A DNA stretch of 64,000 nucleotides, taken from the NCBI RefSeq assembly GCF_009735685.1, contig NZ_WHPN01000420.1, positions 51,353 through 115,352 of the forward strand, read 5' to 3'. Origin of the DNA: Streptomyces lycii. GTDB taxonomy: Bacteria; Actinomycetota; Actinomycetes; Streptomycetales; Streptomycetaceae. A program made the translations under genes and the position numbers. Below, one piece after another: positions 51,798 to 60,628 of the stretch; within the stretch, counting starts at the first letter, position 1; each line of letters starts with the position of its first letter. Below the pieces are notes generated by a model that was given only the letters and a program-made list of their open reading frames with translations, was not told the origin of the DNA and searched no databases.

Positions 51798-53255
51798 CTA
51801 CTCCTCGTCGCCGTCCTCACGGCGAGCTGCGGAAGCGGCCTGCGCGGCGGCGCTTCCGGGGCGCTTTCGGGCCACCCAACCCTCGATATTCCGCTGCTGG
51901 CCGCGTGCCACGGCCAGCGAACCCGGGGGTACGTCCTTGGTGATGACCGAGCCCGCCGCGGTGTACGCGCCGTCCCCGACCGTGACAGGAGCCACAAACA
52001 TGTTGTCCGAGCCCGTCTTGCAATGTGAGCCGATCGTCGTCCGGTGCTTGCTCTCACCGTCGTAATTCACAAAGACGCTCGCGGCGCCGATGTTCGTGTA
52101 CTCGCCGATCGACGCGTCGCCCACATAGGACAGATGCGGCACCTTCGTGCCCTCGCCGATCTCCGCGTTCTTCATCTCGACGTACGTCCCGGCCTTTGCC
52201 TTGCGGGCCAGCCGGGTACCCGGCCGCAGATAGGCGTACGGGCCCACGGAAGCCTCCGGTCCGATCTCGGCGCCGACCGCCACCGTGTTGACCACCCGGG
52301 CGCCCGGGCCGACCGCGGTGTCCGTCAGCGTCGAGTTCGGCCCGACCTCCGCGCCCGCCGCGACGCGCGTGGCCCCGTGCAGCTGCGTCCCCGGGTGCAC
52401 GACCGCGTCCGGCTCGAACGTCACCGACGCGTCGATCCACGTCGTCGCCGGGTCGACCACCGTCACACCGCTCAGCATCGCGGCCTCCAGCAGCCGCAGG
52501 TTCAGCAGCCGGCGCGCCTCCGCCAGCTGCACCCGGTTGTTGATCCCCAGGATCTCCCGGTGGTCGGCCGCCACGGAGGCCCCGACCCGGTGCCCGGCCT
52601 CGCGCAGGATGCCCAGCACGTCCGTGAGGTACTCCTCACCCTGGCTGTTGTCCGTACGCACCTTGCCCAGCGCCTCCGCCAGCAGCCGGCCGTCGAAGGC
52701 GAACACCCCGGAGTTGATCTCGCCGATCGCGCGCTGCGCGGCCGTCGCGTCCTTGTGCTCCACGATCGCCGTGACCGAGCCGTCGGCCGCGTCCCGCACG
52801 ATCCGCCCGTACCCGGTGGAGTCCGGCACCTCGGCCGTCAGCACCGTGACGGCGTTCCCGTCGGACTCGTGCGCCGCGGCCAGCCCCCGGAGCGTCTCCC
52901 CGGTCAGCAGCGGGGTGTCCCCGCAGACGACGACCACGGTCCCCTCGGCCGGGGTGCCGTCTCCGGCCAGTTCCTCCAGCCCCATCCGGACCGCGTGGCC
53001 CGTGCCGTTCTGCTCGTGCTGCACGGCGGTGCGCGCTCCGGGGTCGATCTCGGCGAGATGGCCGGCGACCTGTTCCCGGGCGTGGCCGACGACCACGACG
53101 AGGTGCTCCGGCTCCAGCTCCCGGGAGGCGGACACGACATGGCCGATCAGGGAGCGGCCGCAGATCGGGTGCAGGACCTTGGGGGTCGCCGACTTCATGC
53201 GGGTGCCCTCACCCGCGGCGAGGACGACGACGGCTGCCGGGCGGTTGACGCTCAC
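51798..53255 (-). CDS. glmU: Bifunctional UDP-GlcNAc pyrophosphorylase / glucosamine-1-phosphate N-acetyltransferase
   Basis: Carries out the last two cytosolic steps to UDP-GlcNAc, precursor of peptidoglycan. 485 residues: the N-terminal Rossmann-like uridyltransferase (VVVLAAGEGTRMKSATPKVLHPI, then GTGHAV and DTPLL) and the C-terminal left-handed beta-helix acetyltransferase with hexapeptide repeats (GPYAYLRPGTRLARKAKAGTYVEMKN, YNIGAASVFVNYDGESKHRTTIG). The start is GTG 53255 with GAAGGG upstream. A charged Ala/Arg/Glu tail follows the beta-helix. The gene lies just downstream of the tRNA-Gln gene on the same strand. Confidence 0.97.
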   Translation of the reverse strand: MSVNRPAAVVVLAAGEGTRMKSATPKVLHPICGRSLIGHVVSASRELEPEHLVVVVGHAREQVAGHLAEIDPGARTAVQHEQNGTGHAVRMGLEELAGDGTPAEGTVVVVCGDTPLLTGETLRGLAAAHESDGNAVTVLTAEVPDSTGYGRIVRDAADGSVTAIVEHKDATAAQRAIGEINSGVFAFDGRLLAEALGKVRTDNSQGEEYLTDVLGILREAGHRVGASVAADHREILGINNRVQLAEARRLLNLRLLEAAMLSGVTVVDPATTWIDASVTFEPDAVVHPGTQLHGATRVAAGAEVGPNSTLTDTAVGPGARVVNTVAVGAEIGPEASVGPYAYLRPGTRLARKAKAGTYVEMKNAEIGEGTKVPHLSYVGDASIGEYTNIGAASVFVNYDGESKHRTTIGSHCKTGSDNMFVAPVTVGDGAYTAAGSVITKDVPPGSLAVARGQQRNIEGWVARKRPGSAAAQAASAARREDGDEE

Positions 53256-53370
53256 GGGTGTGCCCTTCGGCTTCGAGTGGTGGACACCCGCAGGATACCG
53301 GTGCGTTTTCGGCCCGAAACGCGCGCGGGCCCCGACCGTGCGGCCGGGACCCGGTATGGGGGAAGTTGAG

Positions 53371-53442
53371 CTCCGCCGCCAGGACTCGAACCCGGACTTA
53401 GGCCACCAAAAGACCCAGTGCTGCCGATTACACCACGGCGGA
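53371..53442 (-). tRNA. tRNA-Gln (anticodon UUG)
   Basis: A 72-nt cloverleaf on the minus strand. Acceptor arms are TCCGCCG and CGGCGGA with discriminator G; the D arm is GTGT/GCAC; the anticodon stem is GGGTC/GGCCT around loop TTTTGGT, so the anticodon is TTG (Gln, CAA/CAG by wobble). The T stem is CCGGG/CCTGG with TTCGAGT. CCA is not encoded. It lies eight bases from the stop of the frameshifted gene upstream and 115 bases before glmU. Confidence 0.93.
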
Positions 53443-53449
53443 TCGCAGA

Positions 53450-54149
53450 TCAGGCCAGACCGGACGCCTGGCCCGGCGCCGATTTGGCCGACACCACTAT
53501 GCCGCACCACCAGCCCTCGATGCGACGGTACAGGTCGGCTGAGCCGCGGACACGGACGACCAGGCAGCCGTGGCAGCCGCTCCCGGCATTCTTCCGGACG
53601 GTCTTGGGGCTGTGCTTCTCCAGGGTCGTCTTGCCCAAGGTGCGCACGTCCGTCTTCGTGAGGTCGGCCCGGAACTGTTCTGCGGCGGGCATGTCGGCGC
53701 TTCCGTGGATCAGCACCCGGTACCTCAGACGGTCGGGTTCGACACCGAGAAGCTCCGGCCGGGCCAGATACACGATGATCATGTCCGGGTCGCTGTTCAC
53801 GAAGGTCACGGACTCCCGGATCCGGCGGGCCTTGCTCTTGCTGCCTTCGGCCCAGTGGAGGCCGACCCCGAGGAGGAACAGTTCCCGGTCCGTCATCCGG
53901 CCGATCTCCTCGGCCGCGCCGCGCTTCGTCTGTTCTCGTACGCGGTCCCTCTCCTGCCGGTACGGGCCCCACCGGGCCTCGTTCGTGCGGCGGAGCCGCT
54001 CAGGCGGTGTCGGGGGCGCCGGCAGGTCGCGCACCCGGAGCGACACCGATCTTCGACACCCCCAGTTCCGCGACGATCCCGTCGCACGTCCTGCCCGCGC
54101 GCCGCAGGTCCCTGGCGCGCTCCCGCATTTCCGTCTCGGCTTGGACCAT
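53450..54149 (-). pseudogene. Frameshifted HTH / LAGLIDADG-like hypothetical gene next to tRNA-Gln
   Basis: An actinobacterial family I recognise by pattern, not by name: an N-terminal helix-turn-helix (MRERARDLRRAGRTCDGIVAELGVSK, then VSLRVRDLP) followed by ELFLLGVGLHWAEGSKSK, VTFVNSDPDMIIVYLARPELL, VLIHGSADM and TTLEKHSPKTVRKN, ending RRIEGWWCGIV. The reading frame changes at about 54044-54052: the start frame from ATG 54149 runs through GVSKIGV and stops at 54001, while the SLRVRDLP... part continues in another frame to 53450. A 2-base deletion relative to the family pattern explains this. It is either a true inactivation or a sequencing error. The function is unknown. Confidence 0.7.
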
Positions 54150-54304
54150 GGGTCCGGCGTGGTCGCCGACCAGTGCGAACGAGGCGAAAGCGTGGTCGAT
54201 TCAGCAGTTCGTGTGGAAGTCGTGGAAATCGACTCTGTTCGAACCGTGCCCGTGTGGCCGACCGGGCCGGAAAAACCGTGGCGTGCGCCCGTAGGGTGGA
54301 CGTT

Positions 54305-55843
54305 ATGACCACAACGGGGGTAAGGGCCGCGGAAGCGGCCGGGCAGGAGGACGCGCCGCCGCCGGGGCCGTGGTGGTGGGCCCGGCGGCGGAGCATGGTG
54401 CTGGACGTCGTACTGGCGCTGGTGTCGGTCGTCGAGTGCGCCGTGGAGGGCGTGGCGTTCGCGGACCAGGCGGGGATTCCGGTGGCGCCGGCGGTGCTGC
54501 TGGGGGTCGTCTCGGGGGCGACGCTGCTGCTGCGGCGCCGGTGGCCGGCCGCGGTGGTGCTGGTGGCGGTCGCCGTCACACCGGCGGAGATGGGCTTCCT
54601 GCTGGGCGTCGTCGGCCTCTACACGCTCGCCGCGACCGAGATGCCCCGGCGCATCGTCGCCGCGCTGGCGGGGATGTCCCTGATCGGGACGCTGCTGGTG
54701 ACCTTCATCCGGTTCCACCAGGACTTCCAGAGCGAGGGGTACACCCCGCCGGGCTGGGTCATGGTGCTGACCTCGATTCTCATGTCGCTGGGCCTGACGG
54801 CGCCGCCGGTGTTCCTGGGCCTGTACGTCGGTGCGCGGCGGCGGTTGGTGGAGAGCCTGCGGGAGCGCGCGGACGGTCTGGAGCGGGAGCTGTCGCTGCT
54901 CGCGGACCGGGCCGAGGAGCGCGCCGAGTGGGCGCGGAACGAGGAGCGGACCCGGATCGCGCGGGAGATGCACGACGTGGTGGCGCACCGGGTCAGCCTG
55001 ATGGTCGTGCACGCGGCGGCGTTGCAGGCGGTGGCGGTGAAGGACCCGGAGCGGGCGGCGAGGAACGCCGGGCTGGTGGGGGACATGGGACGGCAGGCGC
55101 TGACGGAGCTGCGGGAGATGCTGGGTGTGCTGCGGTCGGGGCCGGAGGACGCTCCGGCCGGGGCGGCGGGCGGGGGGCGTGCCGCCGGTGGGCCGGAGGG
55201 GGAGCCCGGCGCCGGGGCCGCCGTGCCGGGTGGCGCGGGCGGGGCCGGTGCTCCGGGTGTACGGGGCGAACCGGGCGACCCGGGCGGACGGGGCGTGCGG
55301 GGCGGACGGGGCGAGGGGGCGCCGGGAGCGTCGGCGTTCCCGGACCCGGAGCCCCGTGGGGCGGGGCAGCCCCGGGATGCCGGGGAGGCCGGGGGAGCCG
55401 GGCAGGTCCGGAACGGGGCCGAGCCGTTCGCCGCGGAGCCGGGCGAGGGGCCGGGGCTGGCGGACCTGGAACTGCTGGTGGGCCAGTCGCGGCAGGCGGG
55501 GATGGCGGTGGAGCTGGCCGTGGAGGGGGACGGCCGGGGGTATGCGGCACCGGTGGAGCAGACGGTGTACCGGGTGGTGCAGGAGGCGCTGACGAACGTC
55601 CACAAGCACGCGGCAGGCGCGAAGGCGCTGGTGCGGCTGGCGCACCGGGAGGAAGAGGTCGCGGTGCTGGTCGAGAACGGCCCGGCGGGTGCCGGGGGCT
55701 CGGACGCCCGGCTGCCGAGCGGCGGGAACGGCCTGCTGGGGATGCGGGAGCGGGTGAGGGCACTGGGCGGGGGCTTCGTGTCGGGGCCGACGGAGGCGGG
55801 CGGTTTCCGCGTCTCGGCGGTGCTGCCCGACCGCACGGGCTGA
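54305..55843 (+). CDS. NarL-type sensor histidine kinase with collagen-like insertion
   Basis: A 512-residue membrane kinase: five hydrophobic segments (about 37-180), then a HisKA_3 dimerisation domain with His223 in REMHDVVAHRVSLMVVH, and a HATPase_c domain with the N-box YRVVQEALTNVHKHA and GLLGMRERV. Between them (about residues 280-375) is a Gly/Ala/Pro/Arg-rich run with GVRGEPGDPGGRGVRGG-type collagen-like triplets, where this kinase class normally has a short linker. No response regulator follows; its partner is elsewhere. The start ATG 54305 follows a divergent promoter region. Confidence 0.88.
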   Translation: MTTTGVRAAEAAGQEDAPPPGPWWWARRRSMVLDVVLALVSVVECAVEGVAFADQAGIPVAPAVLLGVVSGATLLLRRRWPAAVVLVAVAVTPAEMGFLLGVVGLYTLAATEMPRRIVAALAGMSLIGTLLVTFIRFHQDFQSEGYTPPGWVMVLTSILMSLGLTAPPVFLGLYVGARRRLVESLRERADGLERELSLLADRAEERAEWARNEERTRIAREMHDVVAHRVSLMVVHAAALQAVAVKDPERAARNAGLVGDMGRQALTELREMLGVLRSGPEDAPAGAAGGGRAAGGPEGEPGAGAAVPGGAGGAGAPGVRGEPGDPGGRGVRGGRGEGAPGASAFPDPEPRGAGQPRDAGEAGGAGQVRNGAEPFAAEPGEGPGLADLELLVGQSRQAGMAVELAVEGDGRGYAAPVEQTVYRVVQEALTNVHKHAAGAKALVRLAHREEEVAVLVENGPAGAGGSDARLPSGGNGLLGMRERVRALGGGFVSGPTEAGGFRVSAVLPDRTG

Positions 55844-56098
55844 GAGCCCGGCCCGTGTTCGTTCCTGCCGGTTCCCGGGGCATGCTCGGTCCGGTCGGTC
55901 CGGTCGGCCCGGGGCCCGGTGCGCGTCGCGGCGGGCTGTGAGGGAAGTCGTGGCGGGCCGTGGGGGGGAGTCGTGCGGGCCCGCGGGGCGGGCCCCGTGA
56001 GCGGTGCCGGGGCCCGTGCGCCGGTGCGGAGACCGCGGGGCGTACGGGCCCGTGGCGGGGCGTACGGGCCGCGGCGCCGGTGGACCGGGGCCGCTCCG

Positions 56099-57106
56099 TC
56101 AGTCCTCCGCGGGCGGTGCCGGTGCCGGAGTCGGTACGGAGCCGGCTTCGCGGTCGGTGGCACGGTCGGTGACCCGGCCGGTGCCGGGGTCGGTGCCGCG
56201 GCCGGCTTCGCGGTCGGTGGCGCCGCGGCCGGTGAGGGACGCCAGGCTGGCGCGGATGTGTTCCATCTGGCCGCGCATCTCTTCCCGGCGGGTGGTGTGG
56301 TCGCGCAGGATCCGTTCGGTCTCGCGTTCGACGCGTTCGCGGCGGGCATGCGCGTGGGCCAGGATTTCGGAGGCGTGGGCCTCGGACTCGTCGCGGTCGC
56401 GGCGGGCGGCCTCCTCGGCCTCGGTGCGCGCGCGGCGGGCGTCGGCGAGCACCTGCCGGGCCTGCTCGGTGAGTTCGGTGGTACGGGCTTCCACGGCGTC
56501 GGCGGCGGCCGCCAGCTCGCGGTCGGTCTCCTCGCGGCGGGCGGTGAGTTCGCGTTCCTGGGCGGCGAGGAGTTCGGTGGTCCGGCGGCGGGTCTCCTCG
56601 AGGGCGGCGTTGGCCTCGTCGCGCTGCCGCGCGGCTTTCCGGCGGGCGGCGGCGAGGGCGTCGTCGGCGATCTGCCGGGCGGCGGCCTCGGCCTGTCCGG
56701 CCCACTGCTCGGCCTCGCCGCGCACCCGCCCCGCGTGCTCGCGGGCGGCTTCGCGCAGGGCCGCGGCGGCCGCTTCGGCCTTCTCGCCGAGATCGCGGGC
56801 CGCGCTCTCGGCCCGGTCGCGGAGGTCGGCGGCCTCGGCCTCGGCGGCGCCCAGGATCTCCTGGGCGCGGGGGCCGAGGGAGGCGTAGTCCTGCGGGGCG
56901 AGGCGGCTCACGGCCTCGCGCAGCCGGGCGGCTTCGGCGGCGAGTTCCTCGGTCCGTGCGGTGAGCGCGGCGGCGCGGTCCAGGGCCTGGTCGCGGCTGG
57001 CGGTCAGGTCCCTCAGCGCGCGGTCGACCTGCTCGGGCCGGTAGCCGCGTTCGCGGCCGCGGACCGTGGTGAACCCGTCGGGTGACACGGCGGAACTGGC
57101 ACTCAT
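56099..57106 (-). CDS. DivIVA/Scy-like coiled-coil protein
   Basis: A 335-residue largely helical protein, very rich in Ala, Glu, Arg and Gln. The N-terminal 45 residues resemble the DivIVA lipid-binding head (GFTTVRGRERGYRPEQVDRAL), followed by a long uninterrupted coiled coil (about 50-290; AAEAEAADLRDRAESAARDL and similar) and a Pro/Thr/Arg-rich tail (ATDREAG-type repeats, 9-12 bases per unit in DNA). It is likely cytoskeletal and membrane-associated at hyphal tips, as DivIVA, Scy and FilP are, but which one is uncertain. The start is ATG 57106. Confidence 0.75.
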   Translation of the reverse strand: MSASSAVSPDGFTTVRGRERGYRPEQVDRALRDLTASRDQALDRAAALTARTEELAAEAARLREAVSRLAPQDYASLGPRAQEILGAAEAEAADLRDRAESAARDLGEKAEAAAAALREAAREHAGRVRGEAEQWAGQAEAAARQIADDALAAARRKAARQRDEANAALEETRRRTTELLAAQERELTARREETDRELAAAADAVEARTTELTEQARQVLADARRARTEAEEAARRDRDESEAHASEILAHAHARRERVERETERILRDHTTRREEMRGQMEHIRASLASLTGRGATDREAGRGTDPGTGRVTDRATDREAGSVPTPAPAPPAED

Positions 57107-57248
57107 GCCTGGAGCCCTTTCGTCCGAGGTGAAGCGCGTCCGGGAGGGAGCGCGTCCGGGGTGAAGCGGTATCCGGCGTACATCTTTCTTGATCGGAGTG
57201 AACTGCCCATAACGCGACACTCCGCCCGTCCGTCCGCTCAAGGATGCG

Positions 57249-58358
57249 TCATTTGGCGGCGAAAGCCGGAATCGGCCGGTCCTGGCGGAGGGCGGTGAAG
57301 AGCTGGTCGGCCCGCCGCCGGTCCCAGAGCACGACGTCCCCGGCGCTGCCCGCGCCGGTGGTGCCCGCGACGGGCACGGTCGTGGTGCTGCCGCGTCCGC
57401 CGGCGGTGTTCTGCACGGCGGCGCCGAGCGTGCCGAGGTCGTGCACGGCCGTGCCCCGGTCGACGGTGACGGCGGCGAGGGCCGCGTCGGTGGCCGGTAC
57501 CAGGGTGAAGGGATTGAGCAGGACGGAGGGCCCGAGCGCCTTGTCGGCGAGGGCGCCGATGAGCTGCCGCTGGCGTTCGGCGCGGCCGAGGTCGCCGGCG
57601 GGGTCGGTGTAGCGGGCGCGGACGAAGGCGAGCGCCTCGGTGCCGTCCGTCGTGCGGCAGCCGGCCGGGAAGTCCGCTCCGGACCGGGGGTCGCGCAGGG
57701 GCTCGTCCAGGCAGATGCGGACACCGCCGAGCGCGTCGACGACCTCGGTGAAGCCGAGGAAGTCCACCTCGGCGTAGTGGTCGAGGCGGAGGCCGGTCGC
57801 CTCCTCGACGGTGCGGCTGAGCAGTTCCGGGCCGCCGAGCGCGTACGCCGAGTTGATCTTTCCCCTGCCGTGGCCGGGGATCGGGACGTACGAGTCGCGC
57901 GGAAGGCTGATCAGATACGGGCCGTGGGCGCCCCGGTGCAGGAGCATGAGGCTGTCGGTGTTGCGCTCGCCGCCGCCGCCGACGTGCAGGTCCTCGCGCT
58001 GCTCGGGGGTGAACCCGGAGCGGCTGTCGGAGCCGATGAGGAGCCAGGTCGTGCCCTTGCTCTCGGCGGGGCGCCCGGCGTAGCCGGTGAGCGCGGAGGT
58101 CTGGCGGAGCTGGGTGCCGGCCCAGATGTAGAGGGCGAGACCGCCGGCGAGGACCAGCACGACGAGGGCGAGCAGGGCGAGGAGGATCCGGCGGGGCCAT
58201 CCGCGGCGGGCGGCGCGGCGGGCGCGCCGGGCCTCGCGGCGGCGCGTGCGGCGGTGGGCCCGGTGCAGTGTGGTGGTGCCGCCGGGCGCGGGGTTCGGGG
58301 GGCCCGGCCGGCGGCCCCGCGGGCCGGCCGGGCCGCCGGGGTTCGCTGGCTCGCCCAT
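57249..58358 (-). CDS. LytR-CpsA-Psr (LCP) family cell-wall ligase
   Basis: A 369-residue LCP protein, which transfers anionic or capsular glycopolymers from a lipid carrier to peptidoglycan outside the membrane. Residues 1-60 are a basic Pro/Gly/Arg cytoplasmic tail, one transmembrane helix (RILLALLALVVLVLAGGLALYIW) follows, and then the LCP domain with LLIGSDSRSGF, NTDSLMLLH, ISLPRDSYVPIPGHGRGKINSAYALGG, and RARYTDPAGDLGRAERQRQLI holding the conserved Arg residues. ATG 58358 is taken as start. Several LCP paralogues exist in Streptomyces, so no symbol is given. Confidence 0.92.
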   Translation of the reverse strand: MGEPANPGGPAGPRGRRPGPPNPAPGGTTTLHRAHRRTRRREARRARRAARRGWPRRILLALLALVVLVLAGGLALYIWAGTQLRQTSALTGYAGRPAESKGTTWLLIGSDSRSGFTPEQREDLHVGGGGERNTDSLMLLHRGAHGPYLISLPRDSYVPIPGHGRGKINSAYALGGPELLSRTVEEATGLRLDHYAEVDFLGFTEVVDALGGVRICLDEPLRDPRSGADFPAGCRTTDGTEALAFVRARYTDPAGDLGRAERQRQLIGALADKALGPSVLLNPFTLVPATDAALAAVTVDRGTAVHDLGTLGAAVQNTAGGRGSTTTVPVAGTTGAGSAGDVVLWDRRRADQLFTALRQDRPIPAFAAK

Positions 58359-58849
58359 GGAACGAACGTGACACAACGGGCGTGCGGCCGCGAGGTGGCG
58401 GTGGGCGGTGGGGCGGCGACATGGCGGTGGGCGGCGGGAGGCCGCCGCGCTCCGTGCCGTGAACGGCGCCGGGGGCCCGGACGCGGGGCCCCTGGGCGGT
58501 GTGAGGGGCCCTGGGTGGTGCGAGGAGCCGTGGGCGGGCGGCGGCGCTGTCGGGGGTGCCGTGGTCCGGGGTGTCCCTCTCTGGGCCGGGCTCGCCAAGC
58601 GGCTGGAGGAGGTCTGGCTGCCCGGCGAGGACGACCCCGTCGTGCTGCCCCGCTCCAGCGAGGGCCTGTATCTCCTCCAGCGGGTCGGGCCCGGTGGGTC
58701 AGGGCGGCGGGCCCAGTGGGTTTCGGCGGCGGACCCGGCCGGTTTCGGCGGCGGGCCCGGCCGGTCACGGGCCGGTGCCGGAAGGTGCCGGGCGAGGTCG
58801 GCCGGTGCCGGGCCCCGCGGGTGCCGGGCGCCCCGCGGATGCCGGGGCG

Positions 58850-59165
58850 TCCTTCCGGGCCGGGGGCGGCCCGGCCTGTGGGGCGCCTGGCCTGTGGGTG
58901 CGTCGGCCCGTGGGTGTCCGGCTCGGGTGTCCGGTTCGGGGGCCGGTCCGTGGGTGCTCGGTTCGGGGGCCGGGCCGGTCCGTGGGTGTCCGGCTCGGGT
59001 GGTCGGCCTGCGGTGCCTCTCCGGTCCGGGGGCCTGTGCGGTCCGGGGGGCCTCTGCGGGTCGGTGGCCCTCTCCGGTTCGGGGCCTCTGCCGGTTCGGG
59101 GTGCCCGACTGGTCGGGGTGCCCCTCTGGTGCGGGGCGGCCTGTGGTTGGGGTTGCCCCGGTCGT
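58850..59165. repeat. Degenerate 15-17-bp tandem array
   Basis: Units of the form GGGTGTCCGGCTCGGG, CCTCTCCGGTCCGGGG and GGTGCTCGGTTCGGGG, drifting in sequence and length. It ends immediately at the second 152-bp element, as the array before copy 1 does. Confidence 0.75.
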
Positions 59166-59317
59166 CCGGGTGCCGGGGGCGGGCCCTCCGGGAGGGGGTC
59201 TTCCACCGCATGTTTACGGCCGCCTGAACGGTGTGCGGAGACGGTCACCCTTTTTCCGCGGCCACACATACAGGTAAGCGTGGAAGACCCCCTCCCTCCG
59301 GGTCCACCCCCTCACGT
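59166..59317. repeat. 152-bp inverted-repeat element, copy 2
   Basis: The same block as 1639-1790: identical length, identical first 41 bases, 17-bp inverted repeats at 59190-59206 and 59280-59296, and about 135 of 152 identical positions by hand count. Both copies are in the same orientation relative to the window and relative to their 16-bp arrays. On the minus strand a frame starting ATG-TGT-GGC runs through both elements, but substitutions in it are largely non-synonymous, so I do not call it a gene. Confidence 0.85.
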
Positions 59318-59473
59318 CCGTCGTGGGCCGCGGCTGCCGGACCATCTCGTCGGTGGATTCGGTGGATTCGGTGGATTCGGTGGCGGGGCCGTGGAAGGTC
59401 TCGACGCCCCGGGCGCGGCGGTTGCGGGTTTGCGCCCGGAAGGGGCCGTCGAGTCCGAGCCGGGCGGCCGGGG

Positions 59474-59998
59474 TCAGGCGGTGGCCGGGGTCAGGCGGGG
59501 TGGCCGGTCGCCGGTGACGAGGGTGACCAGGGCCGCGTCGAAGGTGGGGCCGAGGTACCAGTCACCGGTGTGGTCCAGGCTGTAGACCCGGCCCTCGGTG
59601 TCGATGGCCAGGACGGCCTGTCCGGTGCCGGGGCCCTCCGGTCCGGGCGTCTCCTCGCCGAGCGGGCAGATCTCGGTCTCCAGGGCGCGGCCGAGGTCGG
59701 AGAGGGTACGGGCGAGATGCAGTCCGCACATGGGGTCGAGCAGCACCGGGGTGGGCGCGATGTGCCGGCCGGGGCCGGTCCCGGCGATGTGCAGCCCGCC
59801 GAACTCCGCCCAGACCTCGACCGCCGCGGGGAAGACCGCGTGCCGGTGCCCGGCGGGGGAGACGTGGGCGCGCAGCGCGTCGGCCCAGATCTCCGCCTGT
59901 CTTATGTCCCAGCGTCCGGGCTGCCAGCCGGTCTTGCGGAGCGCGGCGTCCACGGCCACGGGGAAGCGGTCGGTGGCCGCGCGGTCGAAGGCGTTCAC
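59474..59998 (-). CDS. SUKH-3 family immunity protein
   Basis: A 174-residue protein of the SUKH-3 family, immunity-type proteins that neutralise associated toxins. Family features: FPVAVDAALRKTGWQPGRWD, WADALRAHV, EVWAEFGGLHI, DPMCGLHLARTLSDLGRALETEICPLG and YSLDHTGDWYLGPTFDAAL. GTG 59998 with AGGAGC five bases upstream starts just two bases beyond the stop of the YwqJ-type deaminase, so the pair is translationally linked. The predicted role is protection from, or regulation of, that deaminase. Confidence 0.87.
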   Translation of the reverse strand: MNAFDRAATDRFPVAVDAALRKTGWQPGRWDIRQAEIWADALRAHVSPAGHRHAVFPAAVEVWAEFGGLHIAGTGPGRHIAPTPVLLDPMCGLHLARTLSDLGRALETEICPLGEETPGPEGPGTGQAVLAIDTEGRVYSLDHTGDWYLGPTFDAALVTLVTGDRPPRLTPATA

Positions 59999-60000
59999 CG

Positions 60001-60522
60001 TCAGCTCCTGTCGGTGTCGGAGGTCGTGGGGTCGACGGCGCGTACGCCGAAGTGCGCCAGCAGCGGGGAGCAGGACCGGCAGGGCGGCGCGTAGCTGCCG
60101 TGCCGCGGGTCGCCGTCCTCGCGGATGTGCCGGGCGGTGAGCTTCGCGTGCTTGAGGGCGCGCCGTGCCTCGCCGCCGGTGAGCGGCTTGCGGGAGGCGC
60201 GCTTGCCGCGGGAGCCCTCGACGGTGGTGAGGTAGCGGGAGAGCAGCAGGGCCTCGGGGCAGCGGCCGGTGAAGCGTTCGCGCCGGTCGGTGCCGAGGGT
60301 GTCGAGGAAGTCCTGGACGAGCGGGTGCAGTGCGGGTGGCCGGTCGGTGCGGCCGGCCGTGGCGGTGAGGGTCTCGCCGCGTACGGAGAGGGCCGCGGCG
60401 ACGGCGGGCAGGATGCCGTCCCGGCGGTGCCGGAGGGCGGGCGGCCGCCCGGTGCCGACCGTGCTCCAGCTCAGTCTCGGGTCGCCCGGTGGTGTGCCCG
60501 GAAGGTCTTGTGTGGCGCTCAT
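60001..60522 (-). CDS. YwqJ-type putative nucleic-acid/nucleotide deaminase (toxin-like)
   Basis: A 173-residue protein of the YwqJ-related deaminase family, zinc-dependent deaminases found as polymorphic toxins. The catalytic elements are RCPEALLLS with Cys88 and Glu90 (variant of H/CAE) and APPCRSCSPLL with Cys148 and Cys151 (PCxxC). The Glu acts as proton shuttle in the family. It has no signal peptide or secretion domain. ATG 60522 starts MSATQDLPG. It is coupled to the downstream SUKH-3 gene. The substrate (RNA, DNA or nucleotide) is unknown. Confidence 0.83.
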   Translation of the reverse strand: MSATQDLPGTPPGDPRLSWSTVGTGRPPALRHRRDGILPAVAAALSVRGETLTATAGRTDRPPALHPLVQDFLDTLGTDRRERFTGRCPEALLLSRYLTTVEGSRGKRASRKPLTGGEARRALKHAKLTARHIREDGDPRHGSYAPPCRSCSPLLAHFGVRAVDPTTSDTDRS

Positions 60523-60628
60523 GCGGTGCTTCCCCTCCTTGCATCCCCCCGAGTTGCTGGGACAGCCTGCCAAACCCTCGTGCTGTTGCGGAAGTCTGAT
60601 CATGTCTGTGCGCGAGTCGCTCCACAGC

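Larger units (their letters stand above)
58359..59473. other. Repeat-filled gap with second hairpin element and possible gene remnant
   Basis: An 1115-base gap mirroring the one at 1279-2017. It holds GC-rich sequence, a protein-like stretch at about 58556-58690 (plus strand: GVPLWAGLAKRLEEVWL then PGEDDPVVLPRSSEGLYLLQ) that may be a decayed gene, a degenerate roughly 16-bp array (58850-59165), the 152-bp element (59166-59317), and a short GGTGGATTC triplet at 59351-59379. No intact gene is seen. Confidence 0.6.

Noticed and set aside
53371..53442. tRNA-Gln as an integration (att) site
   Set aside because: No second copy of the tRNA 3' end, integrase or island boundary is visible within the window; the adjacent broken gene lies on the 5' side.
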